Source: a virus
Virus record (IMG/VR): IMGVR_UViG_3300049845_000156
Coordinates: 1-28,219 of that record
Reading direction: 5' to 3' (one strand)
DNA length: 28,219 bases
Shown here: piece after piece, positions 8,343-16,920 of the stretch
How positions within the stretch are numbered: position 1 is the stretch's first letter
How the letters are laid out: each line of letters opens with the position of its first letter
The notes under the pieces: generated by a model
The model's database searches: none
Seen by the model: the letters and a program-made list of their open reading frames with translations, nothing else
Told to the model about the DNA's origin: nothing
Translations under genes and position numbers: made by a program

Positions 8343-9476
8343 ATGCTGTGCAGCACTACGCCGGTTGCGACGGCTCTTGACACGCTGGAAGATCCTAACG
8401 CGGAGACAAACGAATCCTATTTCTTCGGATTCGGTGATGACGTTCTTGATGTTGCGTTAGGTATCGACGCTTACTGGAAGAATCGGTGGATCTTCGATCG
8501 CCCAATGCTTCCGACAGGCGTGTACGATGGAGATGTTGTTATCGTAGGAAGTGGGCCTAGCCTGGACGTAAACCTGGCTAGGCTCAAGTCTGTTCAGGAT
8601 TCCTGTCTTATCGTTGCTTCGCATAGCGCCATTCCACGATTGATGGCAGAAGGCATTATCCCGCATGTGATCTGCCCAAAGGAACGGCTACCTGATATCC
8701 AAAAGATACCGGAGCCACTGCCAGACTCAGTTATTTACGCTGGATTACCGCTTGTTCCGCATGCGCCGGTCATGTGCAAGCGTCAATATCTGGTTGGAGA
8801 CTGCGGGAAACTGAGCAAATGGCTGGGGATCTATAACGGAAGCATTGGCGTATGCCCGACTTCCGGCACCCTGGCGGCTTGGATTGGTGGCAGAATGAGT
8901 ACCGGTACCATATGGTTGTTAGGCCATGATATGACCATCGGCCATTATAGCGGGTTCAAGTTCCGAGAAGAGACAACCATTGGAGAGATTGAGTGCGTAG
9001 ACGGCATAAAGCGTCCGAGTACGCGAATCTATAGGGCATGCCAGGATAACCTGCGAGCATTGGCTACGGGGTGCCCGGTTGTCCAGACCGCGCCGCGTGG
9101 GGCACAGATCGAAGGTGCAGAACATGGGCCATTTGAACCTGATATTGGTCCAAAACCGGACCTTCCGTATGACGAAACGCCGGTCCATCGTCCATGCGTT
9201 TCTCGCATGGCTGCAATCCCTGAGATATGGCCCAAGGCACTAGCCGGCATAGAGCGCGCCAAGTCGCACGAGGACCTGACGGCAGGTGCTCTATTCGATC
9301 CAGAACACTTTGAACTGGGATGTTCGCTGTCGCAGACCATCTATTTGCAAGTCTCTATCCTGCGTCGGACGCTTCCGTTGACTGATGACCAGGCTTTTGC
9401 CATGCTGAAGGAAGCCATGAGCAATACCTACCGTGGCCTTTTGCCGTGGGCTAGGAGCATCCATGGACCTACCTAA
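8343..9476 (+). CDS. DUF115/Maf-like (MptE-like fold) putative glycosyltransferase
   Basis: A 377-aa protein with the signature of the DUF115 family (Maf flagellin-glycosylation proteins and archaeal MptE). The visible motifs are VVIVGSGPSLD at about 65-75, a Rossmann-like strand and loop; ICPKE at about 110; SGTLAAW at about 174-180; LLGHDM at about 192-197; and RGAQIEGAEH at about 252-261. In the family, Maf proteins transfer pseudaminic, legionaminic or related nonulosonic acids from CMP to protein Ser/Thr. It lies among capsid and tail genes, behind two hairpins and a possible promoter. A GTG at 8325 in frame is an alternative start. It could instead be a pterin-type pyrophosphokinase relative, but the neuBCA genes in the same genome favour sugar transfer. 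Confidence 0.65.
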   Translation: MLCSTTPVATALDTLEDPNAETNESYFFGFGDDVLDVALGIDAYWKNRWIFDRPMLPTGVYDGDVVIVGSGPSLDVNLARLKSVQDSCLIVASHSAIPRLMAEGIIPHVICPKERLPDIQKIPEPLPDSVIYAGLPLVPHAPVMCKRQYLVGDCGKLSKWLGIYNGSIGVCPTSGTLAAWIGGRMSTGTIWLLGHDMTIGHYSGFKFREETTIGEIECVDGIKRPSTRIYRACQDNLRALATGCPVVQTAPRGAQIEGAEHGPFEPDIGPKPDLPYDETPVHRPCVSRMAAIPEIWPKALAGIERAKSHEDLTAGALFDPEHFELGCSLSQTIYLQVSILRRTLPLTDDQAFAMLKEAMSNTYRGLLPWARSIHGPT

Positions 9477-9726
9477 AGAATTGTGGCCAACCTGGGGCGA
9501 TCACAAGAAAAACGCGCATACCTATGCTTTGTGCTGCATGGCGCATCGCTTCCGCAAGTTTGGATTTGAATCGTCGGTGAACATGCTGGATCCGCGCAGT
9601 ATGATCTACTTTTCCATGTGTGTCCATGAACCTATGGCATCGGCCTGCATAAAACACGCTATCGCTTGCGGTCCGTCGCTAAAGCGTATCATATATCCAA
9701 CCCATGAGCACGCCCTACTACCATAG
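9463..9726 (+). CDS. Small hypothetical protein (87 aa)
   Basis: I place the start at the ATG at 9463, which has AGGAG at 5-nt spacing, instead of an upstream in-frame start. It overlaps the DUF115 gene by 14 nt and the adaptor gene by 23 nt. The protein is rich in Cys, His and Met (HTYALCCMAHRF, YFSMCVHEPMASACIKHAIAC), unusual for its virion neighbours and suggestive of metal binding or a compact cytoplasmic helper. It is probably co-expressed with the DUF115 gene. I do not recognise the family. Confidence 0.5.
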   Translation: MDLPKELWPTWGDHKKNAHTYALCCMAHRFRKFGFESSVNMLDPRSMIYFSMCVHEPMASACIKHAIACGPSLKRIIYPTHEHALLP

Positions 9727-11191
9727 AGTTGATACGACTTTGCGTGATGCGATCATCGTGCAGAATGTGTCTGGAACCTTTGTCACCGGACTGACCAATG
9801 CAGATTTCACCAAGAAGTTGTCAAAGAACGGGACCGGGAATCAGTCAACCGCTGGGATCACCATTACTGAGGTTGATAGCACGAACAACCCAGGAGAATA
9901 TGAGGTTGAAGCGGCTGCGACATCGTTTGTTGCTGATGAGGGAACCTATACGCTGATGATCTACCGTACTGCTGCGCCGACGTATTCCTATGAGCAGGTT
10001 TATGTTGTGAACGCCACCGGAACCAGCGAGGCTACCCCAGCGAGCTTTACGGCAACCGCCAGCGATGGGCGTATCATTGACGGCACTGATCCGCTTGCGT
10101 CTGCAACGGTGTATATCACGGATGCCGGCAATTCGTTCATTACGCAGACTACGACCGGAGCCACTGGCTTGTGGGGACCCGTGTACCTGACTGATGGAAC
10201 CTATACGGTACGCGCACAGAAGAATGGGTACACGCAGGGGACTGGAACGATTACGGTTTCTGGATCAACCGTTACCGGTCCTGGCGCTGACATCACCTGC
10301 GCTGTTGGATCTACGACTGACTTCCGCTCTGCCGCACAGTTGTGGGCCTATGCCCGCCGGCAGGCTGTTGATCTGACCGGAACCAAGGCAGACGCCATCA
10401 TTAAGTCTGCCGTCAATGATGCGCTCGATATGCTGTCCAGCGAGCGTCAGTGGTCGCATCTGCTGCGGAAGTATTACATTCCGCTGAAGGGTGCGTACAG
10501 CACCGGAACGATTGCTGTTGCCACTGGCGGCACTGACGTTACTCTGACGACCGGGACTTGGCCTAGCTGGGCTGCCAGCGGCAAGATTTTCGTTGGCAAC
10601 CAGATTCTTGACGTTGCTACGCGCAGCAGCAATAGCGTTGTGACGCTGGCGCAGGCATACGATGCAACCGCTATCAGCGGTTCTACCTATGTGCTGTATC
10701 AGAATGAGTATGATCTTCCTGACGATATGTGGAAGTTCCACCGACCGCTCCCCGGTCAGCGTTGGGGATATGGCGGCAGCGCCAGGCCGATGCTGGAGCT
10801 TCTGGAAGCCGAGAACGGTGCCGCCTATGGGCAGCACTTCCCGAGCATGTTTGCCGTAGCCAACGGAAGCTTTGTCTGCTGGCCGTATCCTGACACCGAC
10901 TACATGCTGGGCTTTACCTACTTCGCCAGGCCGGCGCGTCTGTCCACGGACACGGATGTTGCCGACATTGACCCAGTGCATATCGAGTGCATGCGCCGCG
11001 CCATCGACTACCAGTTGGCCCGCCAGCTTGGCAAGGTTGTGGCGGGTGACGCCAATACGACCCTGGCTGCTTACAAGGAAGCCCTGTCGCGCATCGTCGA
11101 TAACGACAAGACGCCGATCGAGATTGATGCGGTTGGATCCGAGCCTATGGCCATGGGGCGCAAGGACATCTGGAAGCGGAGGACCGTCTAA
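9704..11191 (+). CDS. Head-tail adaptor with N-terminal Ig-like domains
   Basis: A 495-aa protein. Residues about 1-105 and 110-200 look like two beta-sandwich domains; the second (PLASATVYITDAG, GTYTVRAQKNGYTQGTG) resembles carboxypeptidase-regulatory or Ig-like folds that decorate many phage structural proteins. From about 205 on, helices (DAIIKSAVNDALDMLSSERQW) and a beta region (YDLPDDMWKFHRP) match the podovirus gp4-type adaptor pattern that bridges portal and tail hub. The gene lies just before the nozzle gene, the expected order, and ends in a TAATG overlap with it. The start has only a weak ribosome site. Confidence 0.6.
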   Translation: MSTPYYHRVDTTLRDAIIVQNVSGTFVTGLTNADFTKKLSKNGTGNQSTAGITITEVDSTNNPGEYEVEAAATSFVADEGTYTLMIYRTAAPTYSYEQVYVVNATGTSEATPASFTATASDGRIIDGTDPLASATVYITDAGNSFITQTTTGATGLWGPVYLTDGTYTVRAQKNGYTQGTGTITVSGSTVTGPGADITCAVGSTTDFRSAAQLWAYARRQAVDLTGTKADAIIKSAVNDALDMLSSERQWSHLLRKYYIPLKGAYSTGTIAVATGGTDVTLTTGTWPSWAASGKIFVGNQILDVATRSSNSVVTLAQAYDATAISGSTYVLYQNEYDLPDDMWKFHRPLPGQRWGYGGSARPMLELLEAENGAAYGQHFPSMFAVANGSFVCWPYPDTDYMLGFTYFARPARLSTDTDVADIDPVHIECMRRAIDYQLARQLGKVVAGDANTTLAAYKEALSRIVDNDKTPIEIDAVGSEPMAMGRKDIWKRRTV

Positions 11192-13170
11192 TGGCCTGGA
11201 ATGGCTACAGTGACCATGAAAGCGATATCGGAACCGGATGGTCCGAGATGGAAAACTGTTCATTCTACTACGCTGGTGAGTGCCGCCGTCGCCTTGGTTT
11301 TGGTGGCAAGGTTTCGTTGGGAAAGATCGGATGGTCAGGTGTAGAGCTTGGATCATATGCGCTGGTTGGTACAAGCGCAGGAGATATCCTGAGCGTTACG
11401 CAGTCAACATCTGCTGTAGCATCATTGGCTAGTGGTCTGACTGCAACTGCGTATCCAACGTTTGCCGTGATGAACGGTCGCGCGTACTATGCGAATGGGA
11501 CTGAGGTGCGTGTGTGTGACACCGGGGCGACGGCGGCGCGTACCGTTGGCATTGCAGCGCCAGCATCGGCTGCGACAGCATCAGGCACGAGTTCCGGCGG
11601 CGTTGTCGATGTAGGAGAACATCTAGTACGTTATCGTTATTACGATTCTTCCAGAAACCGCCTGTCCAATCCATCTACAGCAGCATCTGTTACCACAACC
11701 GCAGGGCAAAAGGTTGCAGTTGGTTACGCTGCATCTGCTGACTCAACGGTAAATTATATTATTATTGAAATGACTGCTGTAGGAGCATCAACGTATTACA
11801 GGGCGGCAACGATAGCAAATAGCGGAAGCAGTTATACGCTCGATATTTCTGACGACAATCTTATTGTTGGAGTTGCTGCGTCCAGAGATGGAGAATGGCA
11901 ACACGGGACTCCTCCTGCGTATGATATTATCTCAGAACACAGGCAGCGTCTATGGCTATGGGAAGCAAGCAATGGCGAACTTGCGTGGAGTCGCGCATTG
12001 TTCCCTGAGTCTTGGGATTCTGTAAATTACTCTCGGAAAATCACCCTTGACAACGGTGATACGCCTTCTGGATTGGCGTCATTCTATACTGATTTGTACC
12101 TTATTGGGCAACGCAGTATGCGGCGTCTTGTCTATACAAGCGATCCTTCTGCTGCTATGGTTGTAGATGTCCCAGGTAACTTTGGAGTATTTAACCAGCG
12201 TTGCCTCATAAAGATCGACGGTGGGATACTGCTTGGATGGGGTAAGAATGGCGCATGGATCATTGATGCCATGCAACCAAAGAAGATCAGCGCAAACATT
12301 GATGACACGCTTGCATCGCTGGCAAGCGCAACGACTACGGCACGTTTCGTGACTTACGAGCCAACCAGGCGCGAAGTGCTATTTTTCTTCCCGCTATCTG
12401 GAGAAACGTACTGTAAAGCTGCGTTTTGCTATAGCCTAGACACGAAGGAATGGACGCTTTACAAGTTCCGCCAACCTATTTCGTGTGCTGTCCTGAATAG
12501 CCAGTACACAGACCGTGAGCGGCTGATGATATGCGACAGCAATACCTATGGCTGGCGCATGGGTGTTTCCGCCAACGATGGCGGCGGCGATGGTGTTATT
12601 ACGGTATCCACCGGAAGCACGACAACGATCATCCAGGCCACGAATACGGCAGTTGTAGGTCAGACGCTCTACAATCCGACAACGACTGAGGAACGCCTTA
12701 TTACCGCATGCGATAGCAGCAGCATAACGGTCGGCGTTGCGTTTGCCGCTGCGCCGACTTCTGGGACCGTCATGTATGTTGGCAGCATACGGCAGAAACT
12801 TGTCACCGATTGGTGGCCTGGACAGTCCATGGTTGCCAAGAAACGCCCGACAAAGTTCCAGATCGCTGTCCGGTCAGAGGGTGACATGGGCACCGGAACC
12901 GTATCGTATTATCAGGACTTTAGCGGGACCGCTGTATCTGCAACCTCGTTTGCTTCAGACGCTTTCCCGGAAGGCGTGAGTATTTCTAGTGGTGCCATTA
13001 CAGTTAATTTCGACACTGGTGCGGCAGATGGCTATGTGTCTGTCCCAATGCCAGCCGACTGGAAGCGTGTTATTGCAACGCAGATCATCATTGAAACCCC
13101 GTATGATGGTGTGAGGCTTGTTGAGGCCGCGATTAAGGACGACAGCACGATGCAGGAGGATGGTGAATAA
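11191..13170 (+). CDS. Tail hub/nozzle protein (P22 gp10 / T7 gp12-like)
   Basis: A 659-aa, almost entirely beta-rich protein. GGAGG lies 8 nt before the ATG, and the start is in TAATG overlap with the adaptor stop. The N terminus (CSFYYAGECRRRLGF) and the middle region (SEHRQRLWLWEASNGELAWSR, LYLIGQRSMRRLVYTSDPSA, GGILLGWGKNGAWIIDA) match the pattern of podovirus nozzle proteins with a beta-propeller platform. In the family these form the hexameric tail tube below the adaptor and hold the fibres or spikes. The size agrees with gp10-like and gp12-like nozzles. Assignment is by pattern and gene order. Confidence 0.65.
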   Translation: MAWNGYSDHESDIGTGWSEMENCSFYYAGECRRRLGFGGKVSLGKIGWSGVELGSYALVGTSAGDILSVTQSTSAVASLASGLTATAYPTFAVMNGRAYYANGTEVRVCDTGATAARTVGIAAPASAATASGTSSGGVVDVGEHLVRYRYYDSSRNRLSNPSTAASVTTTAGQKVAVGYAASADSTVNYIIIEMTAVGASTYYRAATIANSGSSYTLDISDDNLIVGVAASRDGEWQHGTPPAYDIISEHRQRLWLWEASNGELAWSRALFPESWDSVNYSRKITLDNGDTPSGLASFYTDLYLIGQRSMRRLVYTSDPSAAMVVDVPGNFGVFNQRCLIKIDGGILLGWGKNGAWIIDAMQPKKISANIDDTLASLASATTTARFVTYEPTRREVLFFFPLSGETYCKAAFCYSLDTKEWTLYKFRQPISCAVLNSQYTDRERLMICDSNTYGWRMGVSANDGGGDGVITVSTGSTTTIIQATNTAVVGQTLYNPTTTEERLITACDSSSITVGVAFAAAPTSGTVMYVGSIRQKLVTDWWPGQSMVAKKRPTKFQIAVRSEGDMGTGTVSYYQDFSGTAVSATSFASDAFPEGVSISSGAITVNFDTGAADGYVSVPMPADWKRVIATQIIIETPYDGVRLVEAAIKDDSTMQEDGE

Positions 13171-13793
13171 TGCCTATTTCCAGCAACGCCCCATTTAATG
13201 AGTTCGGGATGTCGATGGTACTGCGCGACATCGAACAACTCTGGTTATCTCTTAATGCGCCAGATACAGACGCCAATTCAACAACCGGGAATATTTCCAG
13301 CGGCCCCGGAGAAGGGCAGACGCAAAACGATAATAATGGAGTGTCGCAGAGTAGCGGAGAAACACCAGAGGTTACTGGTGGCGGCGGCGCAGCAGAAGGC
13401 AATATCCTGCTGACCGTTGACAGTGCCAACACTACAAACGCAGCGTCACTTGTTCTAACTGGCACATTCTACGGACAAAGCTGGACTTTCTATGAAAAGC
13501 GTCCGAGGTTTAACGCAAAGTGGGTGAATAGTGTTGAAATAACCACATCTGGATCAGCGTGTTCTGTTATTGGCAGATCCGCAAGTACCACAGGCGCAGT
13601 TGCAGATATTGTAGCAAGTGATGGGACAATTTTATGTAGAAGTCAAGGAACTAGCACGGTTGCATTTAGCAATAATCCAGTAGTTGTTAGAGACTCGCAA
13701 AATCTATCTGTTTGCATGATTGCATCATTTACTACAGATACCACCGCGCCAACAAGAGCCGCCACAAAGGGCGAATTATACTGTATCTATTGA
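13170..13793 (+). CDS. Hypothetical tail-associated structural protein
   Basis: A 207-aa protein in TAATG overlap with the nozzle gene and preceded by GGAGG. The N terminus (NEFGMSMVLRDIEQLWLSL) is probably a short attachment helix. A disordered Gly/Ser/Asn linker covers about residues 32-78, and a beta-rich C-terminal domain follows. The layout of attachment helix, linker and beta domain suits a tail appendage or fibre adaptor. Base composition becomes AT-rich in the C-terminal half, continuous with the next gene, so the two probably move as a host-range unit. Confidence 0.5.
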   Translation: MPISSNAPFNEFGMSMVLRDIEQLWLSLNAPDTDANSTTGNISSGPGEGQTQNDNNGVSQSSGETPEVTGGGGAAEGNILLTVDSANTTNAASLVLTGTFYGQSWTFYEKRPRFNAKWVNSVEITTSGSACSVIGRSASTTGAVADIVASDGTILCRSQGTSTVAFSNNPVVVRDSQNLSVCMIASFTTDTTAPTRAATKGELYCIY

Positions 13794-13794
13794 T

Positions 13795-14844
13795 ATGCCA
13801 GATACATACATTCACGATGGGTCATCTTGGAGAAGGTCTAGGGAGCTATATCTTCCTATTTACCCAGGTGGAGGGTATCAACAGTGGGTAAAGGCTAAAA
13901 AACTCTATTGCCACGACGGATCATCTTGGAGACTTGTTTTTGATGGGAAAAAAAGGATTTATGCGTGTGGGCCTTCTGGGCTATCGCAGGTAAATCGAGA
14001 CAATGGCGCATTCACGCTTATAGACAGTTCTATAACAGGTCTTAAATACGGTAGATATCTTAATGACGAGTTCTTCGTATCTGATGGCCAATATGTTTAT
14101 AGGCGAACAGGCGGATCATGGCAACAGTTGTCTGGCATAACATCAATCGCTGGGTCCATCAAGAAACTAGAAGTCTATAATGGGGAATTATATGTAACAA
14201 ACAATAGAATCACAGCAAATGGCGGCGGCATATATGTTATGGACGGATCATATTCATTTTCCGTTGATTATTCCATTAGCTATCCTAATAGTCTTGCTGT
14301 TGGTAACGGTCTGTTGTATTGTTCATTGGATGTTGGTGGAAATGTGTATGGATACAACGGGACAGCATGGGGTGTTGTTGGAACTGCTGGTTCAACAACA
14401 AAGACAATCATAACATCAGGGAATAATGATGGAACGTTTTTTACAATGGGTAATGACAACTATTTTTACGGACCCGGAATACATAACCGTATAAGGACAA
14501 GCCCATACATAGACTCATGGGCAGCATATCTTGTTTCTTTTTTTGGAGGATATAATGAAGCAATAGGATTATGTTATCATGGCAATGCTATTTATGCTGC
14601 GTATGTGTACTACGGATCAGGGGGCGGAGCACCGTATGGTGTTTTGCGTTGTACAGATACATACATTCCAACTGTTACATCTTGGTCTGTTAATTATCCA
14701 TATATGTGTACATCGGTTGATAATTGCCTGCTAATATCACAGAACGGGTCAACCGTTTTCAGAAATGAATATGAATATCAATGGACAGTAACAGACACGA
14801 ATACATATTACGATGCCTTTGCGTCAGATTTTGACTTCACATAA
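13795..14844 (+). CDS. Beta-propeller-like tail spike or receptor-binding protein
   Basis: This 349-aa protein starts at the ATG one base after the preceding stop; the frame is open further upstream but that overlaps the previous gene. It opens with a duplicated HDGSSWR module (about residues 7-13 and 40-46) of the kind seen at tail-fibre tips. About five repeated beta units with Gly-Tyr-Val patterns follow (GQYVYRRTGGSW, GGGIYVMDGS, NVYGYNGTAW), resembling a propeller. Base composition is strikingly AT-rich (20 of 60 G+C in 14401-14460) against GC-rich neighbours. Host recognition is the likely role; no enzymatic motif is seen. Confidence 0.55.
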   Translation: MPDTYIHDGSSWRRSRELYLPIYPGGGYQQWVKAKKLYCHDGSSWRLVFDGKKRIYACGPSGLSQVNRDNGAFTLIDSSITGLKYGRYLNDEFFVSDGQYVYRRTGGSWQQLSGITSIAGSIKKLEVYNGELYVTNNRITANGGGIYVMDGSYSFSVDYSISYPNSLAVGNGLLYCSLDVGGNVYGYNGTAWGVVGTAGSTTKTIITSGNNDGTFFTMGNDNYFYGPGIHNRIRTSPYIDSWAAYLVSFFGGYNEAIGLCYHGNAIYAAYVYYGSGGGAPYGVLRCTDTYIPTVTSWSVNYPYMCTSVDNCLLISQNGSTVFRNEYEYQWTVTDTNTYYDAFASDFDFT

Positions 14845-14884
14845 AACTGCTTCCATTCTTGAAATATAAAAGTAGGATACCTCC

Positions 14885-15958
14885 ATGGCACTAGCATTTG
14901 ACCAATACGGGCGCGTCCAGGGCGCACCAAACTACGGCCAGCCAAAGACCGCCGCTGAATTGCAAGACGAATACAACCGTGCTAGTTCTCTGTATAGTCA
15001 GTCGCTTCGCCAATCTGGTGCACCGACTACATATATGGCGAATCAGAATGCTGCTGTTGCACAGCAGCAGAGGAATAAAAACGCTTTGTGGGATCAGCTT
15101 CAGGCCGCCCGTGGCTCAGAGTCTGCCGCTGATCCAAACAACCCGCAGAATCAGGCAAACGCTGCATGGGGCGAGGCTACGCGGTTGACCAGTGGTTTTT
15201 CAGACCGTATTCTGAATGACCCACAGATGGCGGCTGCCATGCAGCAACTTGAGTCGATGCAGAAGGCTGGTGGGCCATATACGCCAGAGGTGCAGCGCCA
15301 GATTACCAACCGTTTCGCAGATCAGCAGGCTGCCGCAGAGGCTGCCAACGCACAGGAAGTGCGAGATATGTCAGCGGCGCGAGGGATGGACCCGAGGCAG
15401 GCCATTGCACAGGGACAAGCGCAGCGGCAGCAGGCAAACATTGCGTTTGGCGGTGATATGGCGACTAAAGCCGCGTTGGCTAACTATGAGTCTACTCGTG
15501 GAGGAGCATCCCAGCTTGCCAATATGCGTTTGGCTCAGTATTCCGCAGCGCAGCCTGGATATATGGCGGCAGCGCAGGCAAACCTACAACGCCAGTTTGG
15601 TGGCCAGCGTGCGCCTTCTGTGACCAATTCAGTTCCTAATCTTGCTTTCTCTGGTGGTGGATCGCAGATGCAGTCGTCTGGTAGCATTATACCGCAGATT
15701 GTTCCACAAACACCGCAGCAACCTTTTGTGAACAGGACCTATGGCGGATCGTCAGGAGCTGCCCCGTTGCAGAATCAGCGCAGGACTGCACAAGCAGGAG
15801 CAACATCAAATGCTCAAACTGGTTATGCGCAGCCTATTGTTTCGACGCAGCCGCAGCGAAACACCTTGCTGAATAGCCTTAATAACGCATCGACATATCC
15901 GTATCGGCCTACGAACTTAGATTACACGGGCGGCGGACGACCGGCAGCAGGATACTAA
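14885..15958 (+). CDS. Probable internal virion protein, Gln/Ala-rich
   Basis: A 357-aa protein rich in Gln, Ala, Asn and Ser. It has helical stretches (about residues 25-75 and 110-170: ADQQAAAEAANAQEVRDMSAA) and a low-complexity C terminus (PQIVPQTPQQP). No membrane segment is seen. It heads a run of four genes between the tail spike and the convergent module, the place occupied by DNA-ejection proteins in P22-like and T7-like phages. The first such gene often encodes the smallest ejection protein. The role is inferred from composition and gene order. Confidence 0.5.
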   Translation: MALAFDQYGRVQGAPNYGQPKTAAELQDEYNRASSLYSQSLRQSGAPTTYMANQNAAVAQQQRNKNALWDQLQAARGSESAADPNNPQNQANAAWGEATRLTSGFSDRILNDPQMAAAMQQLESMQKAGGPYTPEVQRQITNRFADQQAAAEAANAQEVRDMSAARGMDPRQAIAQGQAQRQQANIAFGGDMATKAALANYESTRGGASQLANMRLAQYSAAQPGYMAAAQANLQRQFGGQRAPSVTNSVPNLAFSGGGSQMQSSGSIIPQIVPQTPQQPFVNRTYGGSSGAAPLQNQRRTAQAGATSNAQTGYAQPIVSTQPQRNTLLNSLNNASTYPYRPTNLDYTGGGRPAAGY

Positions 15959-15967
15959 GGAATACAC

Positions 15968-16912
15968 ATGCCACAAATGACCTATTCAGCGATGCGCCCG
16001 TCCGGTTCCTGGCAGTCCGATGCCATGGATCAGGTCGAGCAGTTGAACGCGAACCGTGGCGATGAATGGAGCCGGTACGCCTTGAGCCTGATGCAGCAGA
16101 ACCAGGCGCGGCAGCAGCAGCAGGCGGCGGAAGATTGGCGTAAGGAAGTCGCTCTGCGGTCGCTGAGCAATGAGCAGGAACGCTTCCACGCCGGTCGGGA
16201 GGATAGCGCGGCTGAGCGTGCGGCACGGTATGGTTATATGGACCGTGAGCTTGCGCTGCGTGGGCAGTCTGTGAATGCCGAGAATGAATGGAACAAGATA
16301 CGCATTGACGAGGCTCGCAGGCTTGCGCAGGAACGAGCAGATGAGGCTAATGCGCTGACGCAGTTTGACCCGAGTGCGCTTGGATATGACGCCAAGACTG
16401 CTGCCGCTATCCGCGCCATGCCCCGTGGGTTGCAGAGTCAGGTTTATACTGCGCGTCTTGCCCAGCAGATCGCCCGGCAAGGACGGCCAGAGGAACGCGC
16501 AGACATTGGAGAAAACGCACGGATCGAGGCGGCCATGAATAGCCTCAACGCTATGCAGGGTCGTCGTGACCTTTCACCGCGTGAAATGAATGAGTTCAAT
16601 CGCGCAAAGGCAGTTGCGCAGACATCTGGACTTGGGGATATTACTGGTGGAGTTGAGACTTCACAAGAGAAGTTGGATTCCAAGTTTAGGAAGAGCATCC
16701 GCGAATTGACGGATAAGGCCGAGGAACTTGCTGGCGGATGGTATGGAATTGCAACCGACGATGATGTTAAGGTTGTAAACCGCATGTACGAAGATCTTGT
16801 TCTTGAAATGGAGAAGGCTGGATATTCAGTCGAGGAAATCAGGTCTGCTCTCAGTGGTATCAACGCTAAGCTTAGCGATATTAGTTCCGATTTCCAGGCC
16901 ATGGTCCGATAA
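15968..16912 (+). CDS. Coiled-coil internal virion protein
   Basis: A 314-aa, strongly charged, helical protein with AAGGAATACAC before the ATG, a strong ribosome site. Heptad-like patterns cover about residues 40-130 (QNQARQQQQAAEDWRKEVAL, NEWNKIRIDEARRLAQERAD) and 200-310. No membrane segment or catalytic motif is visible. The position between two other ejection-protein candidates suggests it is packaged in the head and enters the host with the DNA, but this is inference. Confidence 0.5.
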   Translation: MPQMTYSAMRPSGSWQSDAMDQVEQLNANRGDEWSRYALSLMQQNQARQQQQAAEDWRKEVALRSLSNEQERFHAGREDSAAERAARYGYMDRELALRGQSVNAENEWNKIRIDEARRLAQERADEANALTQFDPSALGYDAKTAAAIRAMPRGLQSQVYTARLAQQIARQGRPEERADIGENARIEAAMNSLNAMQGRRDLSPREMNEFNRAKAVAQTSGLGDITGGVETSQEKLDSKFRKSIRELTDKAEELAGGWYGIATDDDVKVVNRMYEDLVLEMEKAGYSVEEIRSALSGINAKLSDISSDFQAMVR

Positions 16913-16920
16913 AGGAATAT

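Noticed and set aside
10265-11374. 369-aa frame antisense to the adaptor gene
   Set aside because: Shadow of the adaptor and nozzle genes; rich in Arg, Gly and His, with no operon context on that strand.
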